In this document: piece by piece, positions 1 through 7,505 of the stretch
How positions within the stretch are numbered: position 1 is the first letter of the stretch
Layout of the letters: every line of letters begins with the position of its first letter
IMG/VR virus record: IMGVR_UViG_3300042876_000613
Coordinates: 1 to 31,004 of that record
Strand: one strand, 5' to 3'
Length of the DNA stretch: 31,004 nucleotides
From: a virus
Notes under the pieces: generated by a model
Seen by the model: the letters and a program-made list of their open reading frames with translations, nothing else
Databases searched by the model: none
What the model was told of the DNA's origin: nothing
Made by a program: the position numbers and the translations under genes

Positions 1-2
1 CT

Positions 3-128
3 GATGTTGCCGCATTGAAGGTGGCAATAAGCCAGGATGTAGTGAACACTCGCATCAATCTGGAAAATGTGAATAAAAACTATCTGAGACTCAATGGTAG
101 ATTGGAACCTTGTGCGCACAAAAATTGA
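3..128 (+). CDS. 3' end of an upstream host gene (partial)
   Basis: An open frame runs from the window edge to a TGA at 126-128 and gives a 41-residue C-terminus beginning DVAALKVAISQDVVNTRINL. It overlaps the start of the next gene by about 35 bases, as is usual inside an operon. The fragment is too short to assign; an end resembling that of a glycosyltransferase is possible but not shown. It is treated as host DNA because it lies left of the inferred phage end. Confidence 0.35.
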   Translation, partial: DVAALKVAISQDVVNTRINLENVNKNYLRLNGRLEPCAHKN

Positions 129-255
129 TCTGAAATTCTGGCTTGGGATCGCTATCAGTCTGTTTTTTATGGTATTGCTGTTCAGGAAAATTGATTTTCG
201 ATTACTGGGCAATGCTTTTCGTTCAGCAGATTATCGCTTTATATTTCTGGCAGTC
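94..255 (+). pseudogene. flippase-like (UPF0104 / LPG synthase TM) membrane protein, 5' part, cut by the prophage
   Basis: The first ~54 residues look like the start of the lysylphosphatidylglycerol-synthase-TM/UPF0104 family: one hydrophobic segment (LGIAISLFFMVLLF), then the family-like FRKIDFRLLGNAFRSADY. Members of the family are normally ~300 residues with several membrane spans. Here the family-like sequence stops after FLAV and the frame runs on for only 24 unrelated residues to a stop at 325-327. I infer that the prophage inserted at about base 255/256. The rest of the gene should lie beyond the right end of the prophage. The family call is from pattern memory. Confidence 0.55.
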
Positions 256-419
256 TGTGAAGAGGTGATCGCTATGTCACCAATATCATTATGGACCGTC
301 TTGTGGAAGTGTGTGATATCTTGGTGAAAACTTGGTGAATGCTTATTCGTGTATTGGCGGGCGATTTGGAACCAGTTTGACGGAAATTTAAGTGATCGGC
401 GCGCGCTTTGGCACCTGTC
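256..419. repeat. prophage left terminus with direct repeats, candidate transposase-binding sites
   Basis: This 164-base non-coding stretch holds two kinds of direct repeat. GGCGGGCGATTTGGAACC (356-373) and GGCGCGCGCTTTGGCACC (398-415) match at 15 of 18 positions with starts 42 bases apart. CTTGGTGAA occurs at 320-328 and 331-339, with a weaker CTTGTGGAA at 300-308. Mu ends carry several transposase sites in the first ~180 bases, so these are candidates for that role. The 356/398 pair lies further in than Mu L1, so another function is possible. Confidence 0.45.
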
Positions 420-986
420 TTACAAACCACCAGCAGCTTGTTTTGCTGAAGACTGCTCAGCGGTCTGTTGAAACTTCTTCATTGCTTTAAACATCTTCTT
501 GGAGCCCACATAACCAGTTGCATAGTACTTAAATTCAGAAGAATTGAATCCAGTTGATATATCCAGTTGTTTATTAGACCACTCACTGTAAGTTGCACCT
601 TGAGAAGCATAAAGAAGGTTGGGCTTGTATGTTTTAGAAGGTTTACCAAACTTATTTTTAAATACCTCAGTAATGTATTTAGCGTAGTTGACGGTAGAAA
701 AGAAATAATCAGCCGTATCCTCTGGAGATTTTAAGTAATACCCGTAAAAGCTATCTTCATGGTCAAATAGAAGAGTTATTTGTGTGGCCATATCTCCAAG
801 CATATAAGGGTAAATCATAATGCAGTCATCGTCAGAATATGTGACTGTAATTTCATTGTTATCGGCTATCCGTTTATGAACCTCATCAAGAGAAGTCCCG
901 AAAGGAATGTTTAAGAATCCTGGTTTTTCAGCAAAAGCCAAAGCAGGCAACAGACAAAACAAGACGATCAATGCGACCTTTCTCAT
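420..986 (-). CDS. predicted secreted protein of unknown function
   Basis: The protein has 188 residues if translation starts at 986, where a GGGAGGG Shine-Dalgarno lies just upstream; an in-frame ATG at 1010 lacks this. It begins with a Sec signal peptide (MRKVALIVLFCLLPALAFA, cleavage after AFA). The mature part starts EKPGFLNIPFGTSLDEVHKR, a style common in periplasmic proteins with a FGTS...EV opening, and ends in a Gln/Ala/Ser-rich tail. I do not recognise a function. It lies between the phage terminus and the repressor, a place with no gene in Mu, and is AT-rich compared with the core phage genes, so it is probably cargo. Confidence 0.75.
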   Translation of the reverse strand: MRKVALIVLFCLLPALAFAEKPGFLNIPFGTSLDEVHKRIADNNEITVTYSDDDCIMIYPYMLGDMATQITLLFDHEDSFYGYYLKSPEDTADYFFSTVNYAKYITEVFKNKFGKPSKTYKPNLLYASQGATYSEWSNKQLDISTGFNSSEFKYYATGYVGSKKMFKAMKKFQQTAEQSSAKQAAGGL

Positions 987-1087
987 CACACCCTCCCTCT
1001 GAACAATCAATTAATAAACAAAATGTTGCCACCCCTGCGGATAGTTGGGGATAGCGGCATAATTACCCCACAGGAGGAATAGAAACA

Positions 1088-1501
1088 ATGCAGCAGAAGC
1101 ACACAATATTGGTCATAGACGATGATCGTGCCGAACTTGATATCATGACCAAAGTATTAGACTGCGCTGGCTACCACCCGCTTGTCGCAGAGGATGGCGA
1201 GACCGGTTTCCGGGCCGCAATATTCGGACGCCCGGACCTGATTTTGCTGGATATCACGATGCCAGGGCTTGACGGCTATGAAACATGCAAACTGTTCAAA
1301 GGGAACAAGCGCACTAAAGATATCCCAATATTTTTCAAGACCTGCAAAGGCGACGAAGAATCAATCGCAGCCGGATACGAAGTCAGAGCAGATTGCTTTA
1401 TCACCAAACCGTGCAACCATGTAAAGTTGCTTCGCCTGATTAAGTCCCGGTTGGCCTCAGATCGCTTGAATCTTTTGCAGACGCGTCTTCAATCTCTTTG
1501 A
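1088..1501 (+). CDS. stand-alone response-regulator receiver domain (CheY-like)
   Basis: The 137 residues form one receiver domain and little else. The acidic pocket is D11-D12-D13, the phospho-acceptor is D55 in LILLDITMPGLDGYE, the switch Thr is T85 and the conserved Lys is K107 in ITKPC. All residues needed for phosphorylation are present and there is no output domain, so it probably acts by protein contact. An AGGAGG lies about 10 bases before the ATG. Its 3' end overlaps the convergent repressor gene by 62 bases. A receiver gene is not part of the Mu core; its partner kinase is not in the window. Confidence 0.9.
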   Translation: MQQKHTILVIDDDRAELDIMTKVLDCAGYHPLVAEDGETGFRAAIFGRPDLILLDITMPGLDGYETCKLFKGNKRTKDIPIFFKTCKGDEESIAAGYEVRADCFITKPCNHVKLLRLIKSRLASDRLNLLQTRLQSL

Positions 1502-2156
1502 TTTGTGCAATTGTAGCCGCCCGAACTCTTGCTTTGCCTGCTGGTGACATATTTCTCAAGCGTTCAGCCTCTTCATCATAGACAGGCGCTGCCTGTTCGA
1601 CCTGGGCAGCGCTGACCTCCCTTTTATCTGCTATTTTATTCAGTTTGTTAGTAAGAACGGATACCATGCTATTGAATTTCTTTATTATTTCATCTGCCGG
1701 TGTTGATGGCCTGCCTATACATGTTTTATAAGTATTGATTACAGTTGAAGCGGTCTGTCTCCCCAGCATCTCTGCAACAAGATAATGCACCTCATCAACA
1801 TTACCCTCAGCATCAAGTGCATCAGGCATAGTCGTCAACTGCTGGTGTATCACCAGATCAATGATAATCTTCTCCAACAGCGCAAAGTCAAGCACAGGCC
1901 CTGATTCTACAGCAGGTTGCGCCGCCACCCCTTCCCCCCGTCTTATTTCCCCTTCACCACTAGCCAGCCACGCTAGGCTATAGCCGCTTACCTCGGCAAT
2001 CTTCTCCAGCGTATCCAGAGGCGGAAATGTGTCGCCTCGTAAATAACGACGAAAGGTGCCTTCAGATAATCCGCACTTTTCCGCAAACGAAGCATTTGAC
2101 GCACCCGCCATTGCCTCCTTCAAGCGATCTTTAAACTTGTCCGCTATCATCGTCAT
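1440..2156 (-). CDS. Mu-type phage repressor with N-terminal helix-turn-helix
   Basis: The 238-residue protein starts with an XRE-like helix-turn-helix: KCGLSEGTFRRYLRGDTFPP, then LDTLEKIAEVSGYSLAWLAS. This is the usual arrangement in Mu/D3112-type repressors and in Cro/CI-like regulators. The C-terminal two thirds is helical, with no LexA-type Ser/Lys peptidase dyad that I can see, so classical RecA-driven self-cleavage is not expected. It is transcribed leftward, away from Ner and the transposase, with a GGAGAGG ribosome site before the ATG at 2156. The CGGACAA sites just upstream are its likely operators. Its 3' end overlaps the receiver gene. Confidence 0.82.
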   Translation of the reverse strand: MTMIADKFKDRLKEAMAGASNASFAEKCGLSEGTFRRYLRGDTFPPLDTLEKIAEVSGYSLAWLASGEGEIRRGEGVAAQPAVESGPVLDFALLEKIIIDLVIHQQLTTMPDALDAEGNVDEVHYLVAEMLGRQTASTVINTYKTCIGRPSTPADEIIKKFNSMVSVLTNKLNKIADKREVSAAQVEQAAPVYDEEAERLRNMSPAGKARVRAATIAQIKEIEDASAKDSSDLRPTGT

Positions 2157-2167
2157 AACCGCACCTC

Positions 2168-2278
2168 TCCGGACAAATACTCACAACTTTTCCGGACAAT
2201 TGTCCGAAATCGCAACCCATTGATATATCGTATAATTTGTAATATCCTCGTCAAAACGACGCTTATTTTTTCGGACAA
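2168..2278. promoter_or_regulatory. operator region with CGGACAA sites for repressor and/or Ner
   Basis: The core CGGACAA occurs at 2170-2176 (within TCCGGACAA), at 2193-2199 and at 2272-2278, all in the same orientation. The middle copy is half of a perfect 14-base palindrome, CGGACAATTGTCCG (2193-2206). The sites lie between the divergent repressor and Ner genes and bracket the predicted promoters. This is the expected layout for a lysogeny switch. Which protein binds which site cannot be told from sequence. Confidence 0.65.
2227..2254 (-). promoter_or_regulatory. candidate leftward promoter for the repressor gene
   Basis: Read on the minus strand, TTGACG (2254-2249) is followed after 16 bases by TACGAT (2232-2227). 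The candidate lies ~70 bases before the repressor start. The palindromic operator at 2193-2206 falls just downstream of the -10, so binding there would block it. Match quality is moderate. Confidence 0.4.
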
Positions 2279-2291
2279 CGTATTTTTTTTA

Positions 2292-2320
2292 TTGACAGCG
2301 TAATAAATGACGAGTATTTC
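2292..2320 (+). promoter_or_regulatory. candidate early rightward promoter for ner and the transposition genes
   Basis: A perfect TTGACA (2292-2297) is followed after 17 bases by TATTTC (2315-2320). A CGGACAA site at 2272-2278 lies just upstream. Ner starts at 2393, leaving a leader of about 65 bases. The -35 is strong and the -10 weak. Confidence 0.5.
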
Positions 2321-2392
2321 TGTTGTCATGCTTTTGAAGTTCACTTCCAGAAACTTGACAGCAAAAATACAACCAAAAAAAGGAGCTCAAAA

Positions 2393-2620
2393 ATGGCCCG
2401 CCAAAAAGTGCCTACCGATCCTGCAGAACGTAAAGCGTGGATCAAATATCAATTAGAAATCAAGGGCAGTTCGTTTGCCGATCTAGCCCGAGAAACAGGC
2501 AATTCCCGTCAGACCGTAAGAAAGTCCCTCGACATCAAATATCCCAAGTGGGACCGGGCAATTGCTAAGAAAATCGGCATGACTCCCGCCGAAATCTGGC
2601 CGGAACGTTACGCTGCATAG
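2393..2620 (+). CDS. ner: Ner-like DNA-binding regulator
   Basis: The 75-residue protein matches the Ner/Nlp family in length and pattern: a helix-turn-helix (SFADLARETGNSRQTVRKSL) followed by AIAKKIGMTPAEIWPERY, the typical IWPxRY ending. In Mu, Ner represses both the repressor promoter and, later, the early promoter, and so favours lytic growth. It is the first gene rightward from the switch, with an AAAGGAG ribosome site, exactly as in Mu. Confidence 0.88.
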   Translation: MARQKVPTDPAERKAWIKYQLEIKGSSFADLARETGNSRQTVRKSLDIKYPKWDRAIAKKIGMTPAEIWPERYAA

Positions 2621-2669
2621 CTTATATCACAATTATGGTTCGATCATAGCGGGAAAATAGAGGGGCGTC

Positions 2670-3101
2670 ATGGCAAATCACAGCGGTTTAAAAGATACCA
2701 GTATATCAAAGCAACTGGCGCTGATTGATAGCGACCTGGAAGAAGGATCGTTCGATATTACCCTGGGGCTGAAACAATGCCTGTCGCGCGATTTGAAGGG
2801 CTTTGACCGCTGGATGGTCGCCGCTCAGATCAGCAGGGCCATGCTCAAAGAGATCAGCAAGGATACGTTGGACAAGCATATCGCCAGTGATCCGGCCTAT
2901 CAGCCCGGCCTGATTGAAACCGCCGTCATCTGCAAAATCACCGGCAGCCTGGCACCGTTCCGCTACGTATTGGAATATCTGGGTAGCGATGTGCTGAACC
3001 CTGAAGACCGTGATTTGATCGAGCTTGCCCGCCTCCAAGAGCAAGAGCGAATTATCAAAGCAAAAATGGACGCCATACGGGCGAAAAGGGGGCTGAAATG
3101 A
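2670..3101 (+). CDS. early phage protein, probable helical DNA-binding-like protein
   Basis: 143 residues, mostly helical. The stretch CLSRDLKGFDRWMVAAQISR followed by a ...LKEISKDTLDKHIAS... segment resembles a widespread class of small phage proteins with a degenerate helix-turn-helix that are found near CII-like or early regulatory genes. The C-terminus (EQERIIKAKMDAIRAKRGLK) is a basic helix. The gene lies in the early operon between ner and the transposase, and overlaps the next gene by ATGA. Function is not known; a regulatory role is a guess. Confidence 0.7.
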   Translation: MANHSGLKDTSISKQLALIDSDLEEGSFDITLGLKQCLSRDLKGFDRWMVAAQISRAMLKEISKDTLDKHIASDPAYQPGLIETAVICKITGSLAPFRYVLEYLGSDVLNPEDRDLIELARLQEQERIIKAKMDAIRAKRGLK

Positions 3102-3313
3102 GCACGATAGCGGAGTTACAAGACCAGAGCAACAAACTCGGAGGGGCGTTGAATAGCTTTTCAGAAATGCTGAAAGTCTGCGAACTGGCTGCCTCTGGAG
3201 ACAAAAAAAACGAGGTTGACATGTATACAGTTTTATCCGTGCTGAGAGATATGTTTTGCTCGGCTGAAACCAGCCATGATGAGCTTGATCGCCTCGTCCG
3301 GAGGCTGGCATGA
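3098..3313 (+). CDS. small early phage protein of unknown function
   Basis: 71 residues, acidic and helical, with no membrane segment or recognisable motif. It is joined to both neighbours by 4-base ATGA overlaps, which argues that it is a real, translationally coupled gene of the early operon. No function can be proposed. Confidence 0.6.
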   Translation: MSTIAELQDQSNKLGGALNSFSEMLKVCELAASGDKKNEVDMYTVLSVLRDMFCSAETSHDELDRLVRRLA

Positions 3314-3813
3314 ACGTTACAGCGCTCATTGAAACTTTCAGTAGCTCAGACTGTCAAGATAGTCGTAGGTGGGCCGCTGAAATGGCTAAGGCCAATAAAT
3401 ACCAAGTTGGCCAAACGAATGGCTTTGAATGGTACACAGGGCAACAGATAATCAATTTATTAAACACATCCCCCAAACTATTCAACGTCCCGTCCGGGAA
3501 CACCCTGGCTGTGTTTGGAGACGAACTATATCTCCATATTACACAAGCCAAAGACGGGGTCTTACTTGCTCGCTACGCCATTTACGACGCACAAGAGGAT
3601 GCTTTTGGCACTTGTCCCTACTCAATCGAAGGCAGCTTTAATAATACATTCACCCTCAATGGAGATGAAAAACTTACAAAAAAACAGGCAATGTCCGAAT
3701 TAGCAGAGTTGTTTAACTATACCGCTAACGCGCTGATACTTATAAATGCCGCACTTGATCTTGGTTTTATCAAATACAACGGCAATATTAGACATTTACT
3801 ACACAAGAGGTAG
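3310..3813 (+). CDS. early phage protein of unknown function
   Basis: 167 residues, soluble, without signal peptide or membrane span. The start overlaps the previous gene by ATGA, and the stop is 3 bases before the transposase ATG, so the genes are coupled. The middle (NTLAVFGDELYLHITQAKDG) looks beta-rich and the C-terminal third is helical. It is more AT-rich than the transposase and could have been acquired separately. I do not recognise a family. Confidence 0.65.
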   Translation: MNVTALIETFSSSDCQDSRRWAAEMAKANKYQVGQTNGFEWYTGQQIINLLNTSPKLFNVPSGNTLAVFGDELYLHITQAKDGVLLARYAIYDAQEDAFGTCPYSIEGSFNNTFTLNGDEKLTKKQAMSELAELFNYTANALILINAALDLGFIKYNGNIRHLLHKR

Positions 3814-3816
3814 TTC

Positions 3817-6036
3817 ATGGACAGCCACATCATCACCGAAAAACTGCTGGGACTGCCGGGGATACCGGTATCCAAAGCTGAAAAACTAGAAGACCAACTT
3901 CGCGATCTTCGCAGATTTTTACGCAATAAAGGGACGGCTTATATAACTCTTCCCGGCAAAGGTTCACCCAAAGCCTGGGAGGTTAAGAGCCTTCCCGCTG
4001 TAGCTCGCAAATATCTTGAGAATCAACACCTCGACGCCCAGGCCGCAAACCTACCAGCCGTGCGCGAAGCAGTATCAGTTCCGGCAGCAATTGAACCCGC
4101 GCCACTGCCCGCGCTTACCTCCTTGACCAAACACCAGGTTACCGTTATGGACGCCCGCATGTGGTTCATACGGCTGATAGAGAACCGGGCCAAAGGGCAG
4201 AGCATAAAGAAATGCCAGCACGACATAGCAGAGAGTGTAGCAGCCGGAAAACAGCCATATGCTCAGATGGCCGCTGCCGCCAACGACCGCCAGGGCCAAG
4301 AGCGCACGTTATCTTCACGCACACTCCTGCGCTGGTGGACGGACAGCGATTACGGCAAAAATCCTGCTGCACTGGCTCCTCTGGATGCCGATGCCAAACG
4401 CGTCAACCGCGATGCCCTGCTGGTCAATTTCTGCCGTGACCACAAACCGGGGATTGGTCTGCCAGCGCTGTCCGAGCTGCCTGTGTGGTTGCCCTACTTT
4501 CTGGATGCCTATCGCCGTCCCAGCAAGCCTTCGTTACGTGATGCCATAGACGCCATGGATCGGGAAATGCCACCGGGAATACCCATGCCAAGTTATGACC
4601 AGGTACGCAACCTGTCCAAGCGAATCCCCGAGGCATATCTGCAAAAAGGCCGCCTGACCGGAGCCGAATTAAAGGCCATTATGGGCTTTAATCGCCGTGA
4701 TTTCAGTATGGATGACCCGTTCACCGTCGGCCAGATCGACGGACACAGCTTCAAGGCATACGTGGCACACCCGACAACTGGCGCACACTTTCACCCCGAG
4801 GTGTGCGGCGTGATCTGCATGACCACAAAAGTCCTGGCCGGTTGGTCAATGGGAGTCGCTGAAAGTGCCAATACCGTTGCCGACGCCTACCGTCATGCCT
4901 GCACCGTCAACGAGCAGAAACCCTGGGGCGGAGTTTTTGCCATGATCGAGCCCGACCGTGGGCCAGGCAACATGGCCAAGGTCAACAGCGACGAACTGAC
5001 CGGACGCTTTGCCCGCATCGGCACCGAATTCTTACCTCCCGAAAGAGGAGGCAACCCCCAGGGACACGGTGGAGTAGAGCGCAGCAACCAATCTATCTGG
5101 ATTCGTGCAGCCAAACGGTTGGCAACCTATACCGGCAAGGACATGGACCGGGTCACCCGCAAACGGATTTATGTCCGGCTGGAGCGAGACCTGAAAAACG
5201 CCAAAAATGCCGACCTGCTGGGGATAGACGGCAAAACGTCCAAGCTGCTCTTGAGTTGGGATGAATTCATCGCCTTTCTGCATGAAGAGGCCATCAAATA
5301 CAACAACTCTCCTCATAGCGCCCTACCCAAGATTACCTGTCCGGCAACCGGTCGCCGCCGACATATGACACCATTCGAGTGTCTGGCCATGCACATGGCC
5401 AAAGGGTGGCAGCCAACTGTCATGGGAGAGGATCTGCTGGAATATGTGTTCATGCCGCATGTCAAAATTCACGTTATGCGAAATGAATTCACGCTGCTCG
5501 GCAACCGCTATCACAGCTATGAACTGCACCAGTGGCACGACCGCGACATGATCGCCGCTTATGACATTCACGATGCCAAACATGTGCATGTGCTGAATAT
5601 GGATGAACAGCTAATTACCATTGCCACCTGGAATGGCAACCGCATTGAAGGGCGTCCGGTATCACAAAAAGAGCAGGCCATCCAGAAACGCGCCGACGGA
5701 CAGATAAAATTGCATCAACGCTATATCGACCAGCGGCAGGCAGAAACCAGACAGGCCGTGGTCATAGAACACAGCCCCGAAGTCCTGGCCAAAGCCAAAC
5801 CGCTGGAAATAGTGCAGCAGCCCGAAAGCGCTCCACTTATTCGCCCGGTCTTCAGCATCCCTCCAACTCAGGGCGGCAAATATGAATACTGGTGTCAGAT
5901 CGATGCGCGGATCAGCGCGGGAGAGGAGGTAAATGCAGACGAAAAACGGTTTCACACAGGCTTCCAGAAAACCGCCGCCTGGGAGTCGGAGAGAATGTAT
6001 GACCAAAGCGCTGGAGCGCTTCAAGCGGCGTTGTAG
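3817..6036 (+). CDS. MuA-type DDE transposase
   Basis: 739 residues, against 663 for MuA. The order fits MuA: an N-terminal DNA-binding part, a helical end-binding region (~110-290), an RNase-H-like catalytic core, then a beta-barrel and C-terminal tail. The catalytic triad can be read as D308 (VGQIDGHSF), D380 (MIEPDRGPGN) and E421 (GHGGVERSNQSIW), spaced much as in MuA (D269, D336, E392). MuA pairs the phage ends and joins them to target DNA for integration and replication. The product should bind sites at the left terminus. It is followed by the MuB-like gene after a 95-base gap that contains a hairpin. Confidence 0.95.
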   Translation: MDSHIITEKLLGLPGIPVSKAEKLEDQLRDLRRFLRNKGTAYITLPGKGSPKAWEVKSLPAVARKYLENQHLDAQAANLPAVREAVSVPAAIEPAPLPALTSLTKHQVTVMDARMWFIRLIENRAKGQSIKKCQHDIAESVAAGKQPYAQMAAAANDRQGQERTLSSRTLLRWWTDSDYGKNPAALAPLDADAKRVNRDALLVNFCRDHKPGIGLPALSELPVWLPYFLDAYRRPSKPSLRDAIDAMDREMPPGIPMPSYDQVRNLSKRIPEAYLQKGRLTGAELKAIMGFNRRDFSMDDPFTVGQIDGHSFKAYVAHPTTGAHFHPEVCGVICMTTKVLAGWSMGVAESANTVADAYRHACTVNEQKPWGGVFAMIEPDRGPGNMAKVNSDELTGRFARIGTEFLPPERGGNPQGHGGVERSNQSIWIRAAKRLATYTGKDMDRVTRKRIYVRLERDLKNAKNADLLGIDGKTSKLLLSWDEFIAFLHEEAIKYNNSPHSALPKITCPATGRRRHMTPFECLAMHMAKGWQPTVMGEDLLEYVFMPHVKIHVMRNEFTLLGNRYHSYELHQWHDRDMIAAYDIHDAKHVHVLNMDEQLITIATWNGNRIEGRPVSQKEQAIQKRADGQIKLHQRYIDQRQAETRQAVVIEHSPEVLAKAKPLEIVQQPESAPLIRPVFSIPPTQGGKYEYWCQIDARISAGEEVNADEKRFHTGFQKTAAWESERMYDQSAGALQAAL

Positions 6037-6068
6037 CAATACCGAAAGCAGGAGCATTGAAAGCAAAA

Positions 6069-6096
6069 AGCCCCTCCGGTTGCCTCCGGAAGGGCT
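6069..6096 (-). terminator. GC-rich hairpin between A and B; looks like a leftward intrinsic terminator
   Basis: Arms AGCCCCTCCGG (6069-6079) and CCGGAAGGGCT (6086-6096) form an 11-base stem with one mismatch and a 6-base loop. On the minus strand the stem is followed by TTTTTGC, a classical terminator tail; on the plus strand no T-run follows. It lies 35 bases before the B start, so it may also affect the A/B ratio by mRNA structure. Confidence 0.5.
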
Positions 6097-6131
6097 GGGG
6101 CCTAAGCCCATAAATCAAAGAGGAGGAAATT

Positions 6132-6908
6132 ATGACACAACCGTATTTGTCTGTAAAGGACATCGAACCGCTCATCAACGTCAGGCTTCTAAACGCGGCT
6201 CTTTTGCGGACAAAAGAACGCCCCGGCCACCTGCCCGGCATAGTCGGCTGCTTCGGCCCCCCAGGCTGGGGCAAAACCTGCGCAGCCACCCTGATTGCCA
6301 ATACTCACGATTGCGCCCATGTCGAGCTGAAAAGCTACTGGAACCGCAAAACCTTTTTCGAGGCACTCTGCACAGAACTGGGTATCCAGCTCAAACGTGC
6401 CACCATCGGAGCCATGGGGCAGGCCATCAGTCAACACCTCGGGCGTACGCGCCAGCCGCTGATCATAGATGAAGTCGATATCGCCATCCAGAAAGGGTTT
6501 ATTGACGATATCCGCGCCATTTTCGAGGATTCCCGCACCGTGGTCATCATCATCGGCGAAGAGACCCTCCCCCAGGACCTGCTCAAATGGGAGCGTTTCC
6601 ACAGCCGTGTGCTGGAATGGGTGCCTGCAGAACCTCCCGCCCTGCCTGATACCGCCGCCCTGGTCAAGCGCTTTTGCCGTGATGGCATCACCCTGTCCGA
6701 GGATCTGATTCTGGAGCTGCATGCCAAATCAGGTCGAAGCGTCCGGCGCATCTGCGTCAACATCGAACGGGTGCAGGAATTTGCTCGTGAGAACGGCCTG
6801 GAAGTCGTTGACCTGAAGATTTGGAACGCCCAGACGGAAAAGAGCTTCTACACCGGCGACGTATCCCGCAACTCCTCAACGCCAAGACCTTCCAGGCCGA
6901 GGAGATAG
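6132..6908 (+). CDS. MuB-type AAA+ ATPase, transposition target-selection protein
   Basis: 258 residues, slightly shorter than MuB (312), and without an evident N-terminal helix-turn-helix of MuB length. Walker A is GPPGWGKT at residues 42-49; Walker B is PLIIDEVDIA with D113/E114. The lid region RSVRRICVNIERVQEFAREN fits AAA+ proteins of this family. MuB binds DNA in an ATP-dependent way, delivers target DNA to MuA and gives target immunity. A strong AGAGGAGG precedes the ATG, and it directly follows the transposase, as in Mu. Confidence 0.93.
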   Translation: MTQPYLSVKDIEPLINVRLLNAALLRTKERPGHLPGIVGCFGPPGWGKTCAATLIANTHDCAHVELKSYWNRKTFFEALCTELGIQLKRATIGAMGQAISQHLGRTRQPLIIDEVDIAIQKGFIDDIRAIFEDSRTVVIIIGEETLPQDLLKWERFHSRVLEWVPAEPPALPDTAALVKRFCRDGITLSEDLILELHAKSGRSVRRICVNIERVQEFARENGLEVVDLKIWNAQTEKSFYTGDVSRNSSTPRPSRPRR

Positions 6909-6911
6909 CCC

Positions 6912-7505
6912 ATGTCGCAGAAACCCGTAAATAAGCGCAGCCAACACAACACCCGTGAGGCTCTGTGGGCGGTCATGTTAAAGCTGAAGAGCTTCACCGC
7001 CGTCGAACTGGCCAAGCACAGCACCTACAAGACCAGCAGCATTCGCCCTTGGTTAAAGGGACTGACTGCTGCCGGGTACCTGACCTCGGCCACCGTAGAA
7101 TCGACCCCGTGCGTTACGTCAACTACGTATACCATTGATCCGGAAACCGCTCCTCAAGAGCCACCCAGGGTGCGCGAAGACGGCACCGTAGTCACCCAGG
7201 GCATGGGGCGGCACAACATGTGGCGTACGATGAAAATGCTGAAGGAATTCACCCTCAGCCAGCTGATAGCCTTTGCCACTACCGAAAAATGCACAATCGC
7301 TATCAGAGAAGCCGAGTACTACTGCGAATACCTCACCAAAGCCGGTTACATCGCCATTGTCGATGGCGTCTCACCGCCGACCTGGCGCTTCAACGCCGAT
7401 CGCTATACCGGACCCAAAGCACCCATGATTCAAAAAGTGCTCAACGTCTACGATCAGAACACCGGCAAGGTCGTGTGGCAGTCCGGGAAAGGCGGCACAC
7501 CATGA
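6912..7505 (+). CDS. early phage protein with two winged-helix-like domains
   Basis: 197 residues. Two similar halves can be seen: LWAVMLKLKSFTAVELAKHS leading to LKGLTAAGYL (about 18-60), and MWRTMKMLKEFTLSQLIAFA leading to CEYLTKAGYI (about 104-150). Each has the helix-turn-helix-plus-wing rhythm of a winged-helix domain, so the protein looks like an internal duplication. Similar proteins follow the B gene in D3112-like transposable phages. DNA binding is likely; the target is unknown. It starts 3 bases after the B stop and overlaps the next gene by ATGA. Confidence 0.75.
   Translation: MSQKPVNKRSQHNTREALWAVMLKLKSFTAVELAKHSTYKTSSIRPWLKGLTAAGYLTSATVESTPCVTSTTYTIDPETAPQEPPRVREDGTVVTQGMGRHNMWRTMKMLKEFTLSQLIAFATTEKCTIAIREAEYYCEYLTKAGYIAIVDGVSPPTWRFNADRYTGPKAPMIQKVLNVYDQNTGKVVWQSGKGGTP

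Noticed and set aside
1058-1063. CATAAT as a -10 for the receiver gene
   Set aside because: No -35 at 16-18 bases distance; too weak to list, though some promoter must lie in 987-1087.
2153-2344. 63-residue minus-strand frame upstream of the repressor
   Set aside because: It covers the operator and promoter region, has no ribosome site, and its existence follows from an AT-rich regulatory stretch lacking stops.
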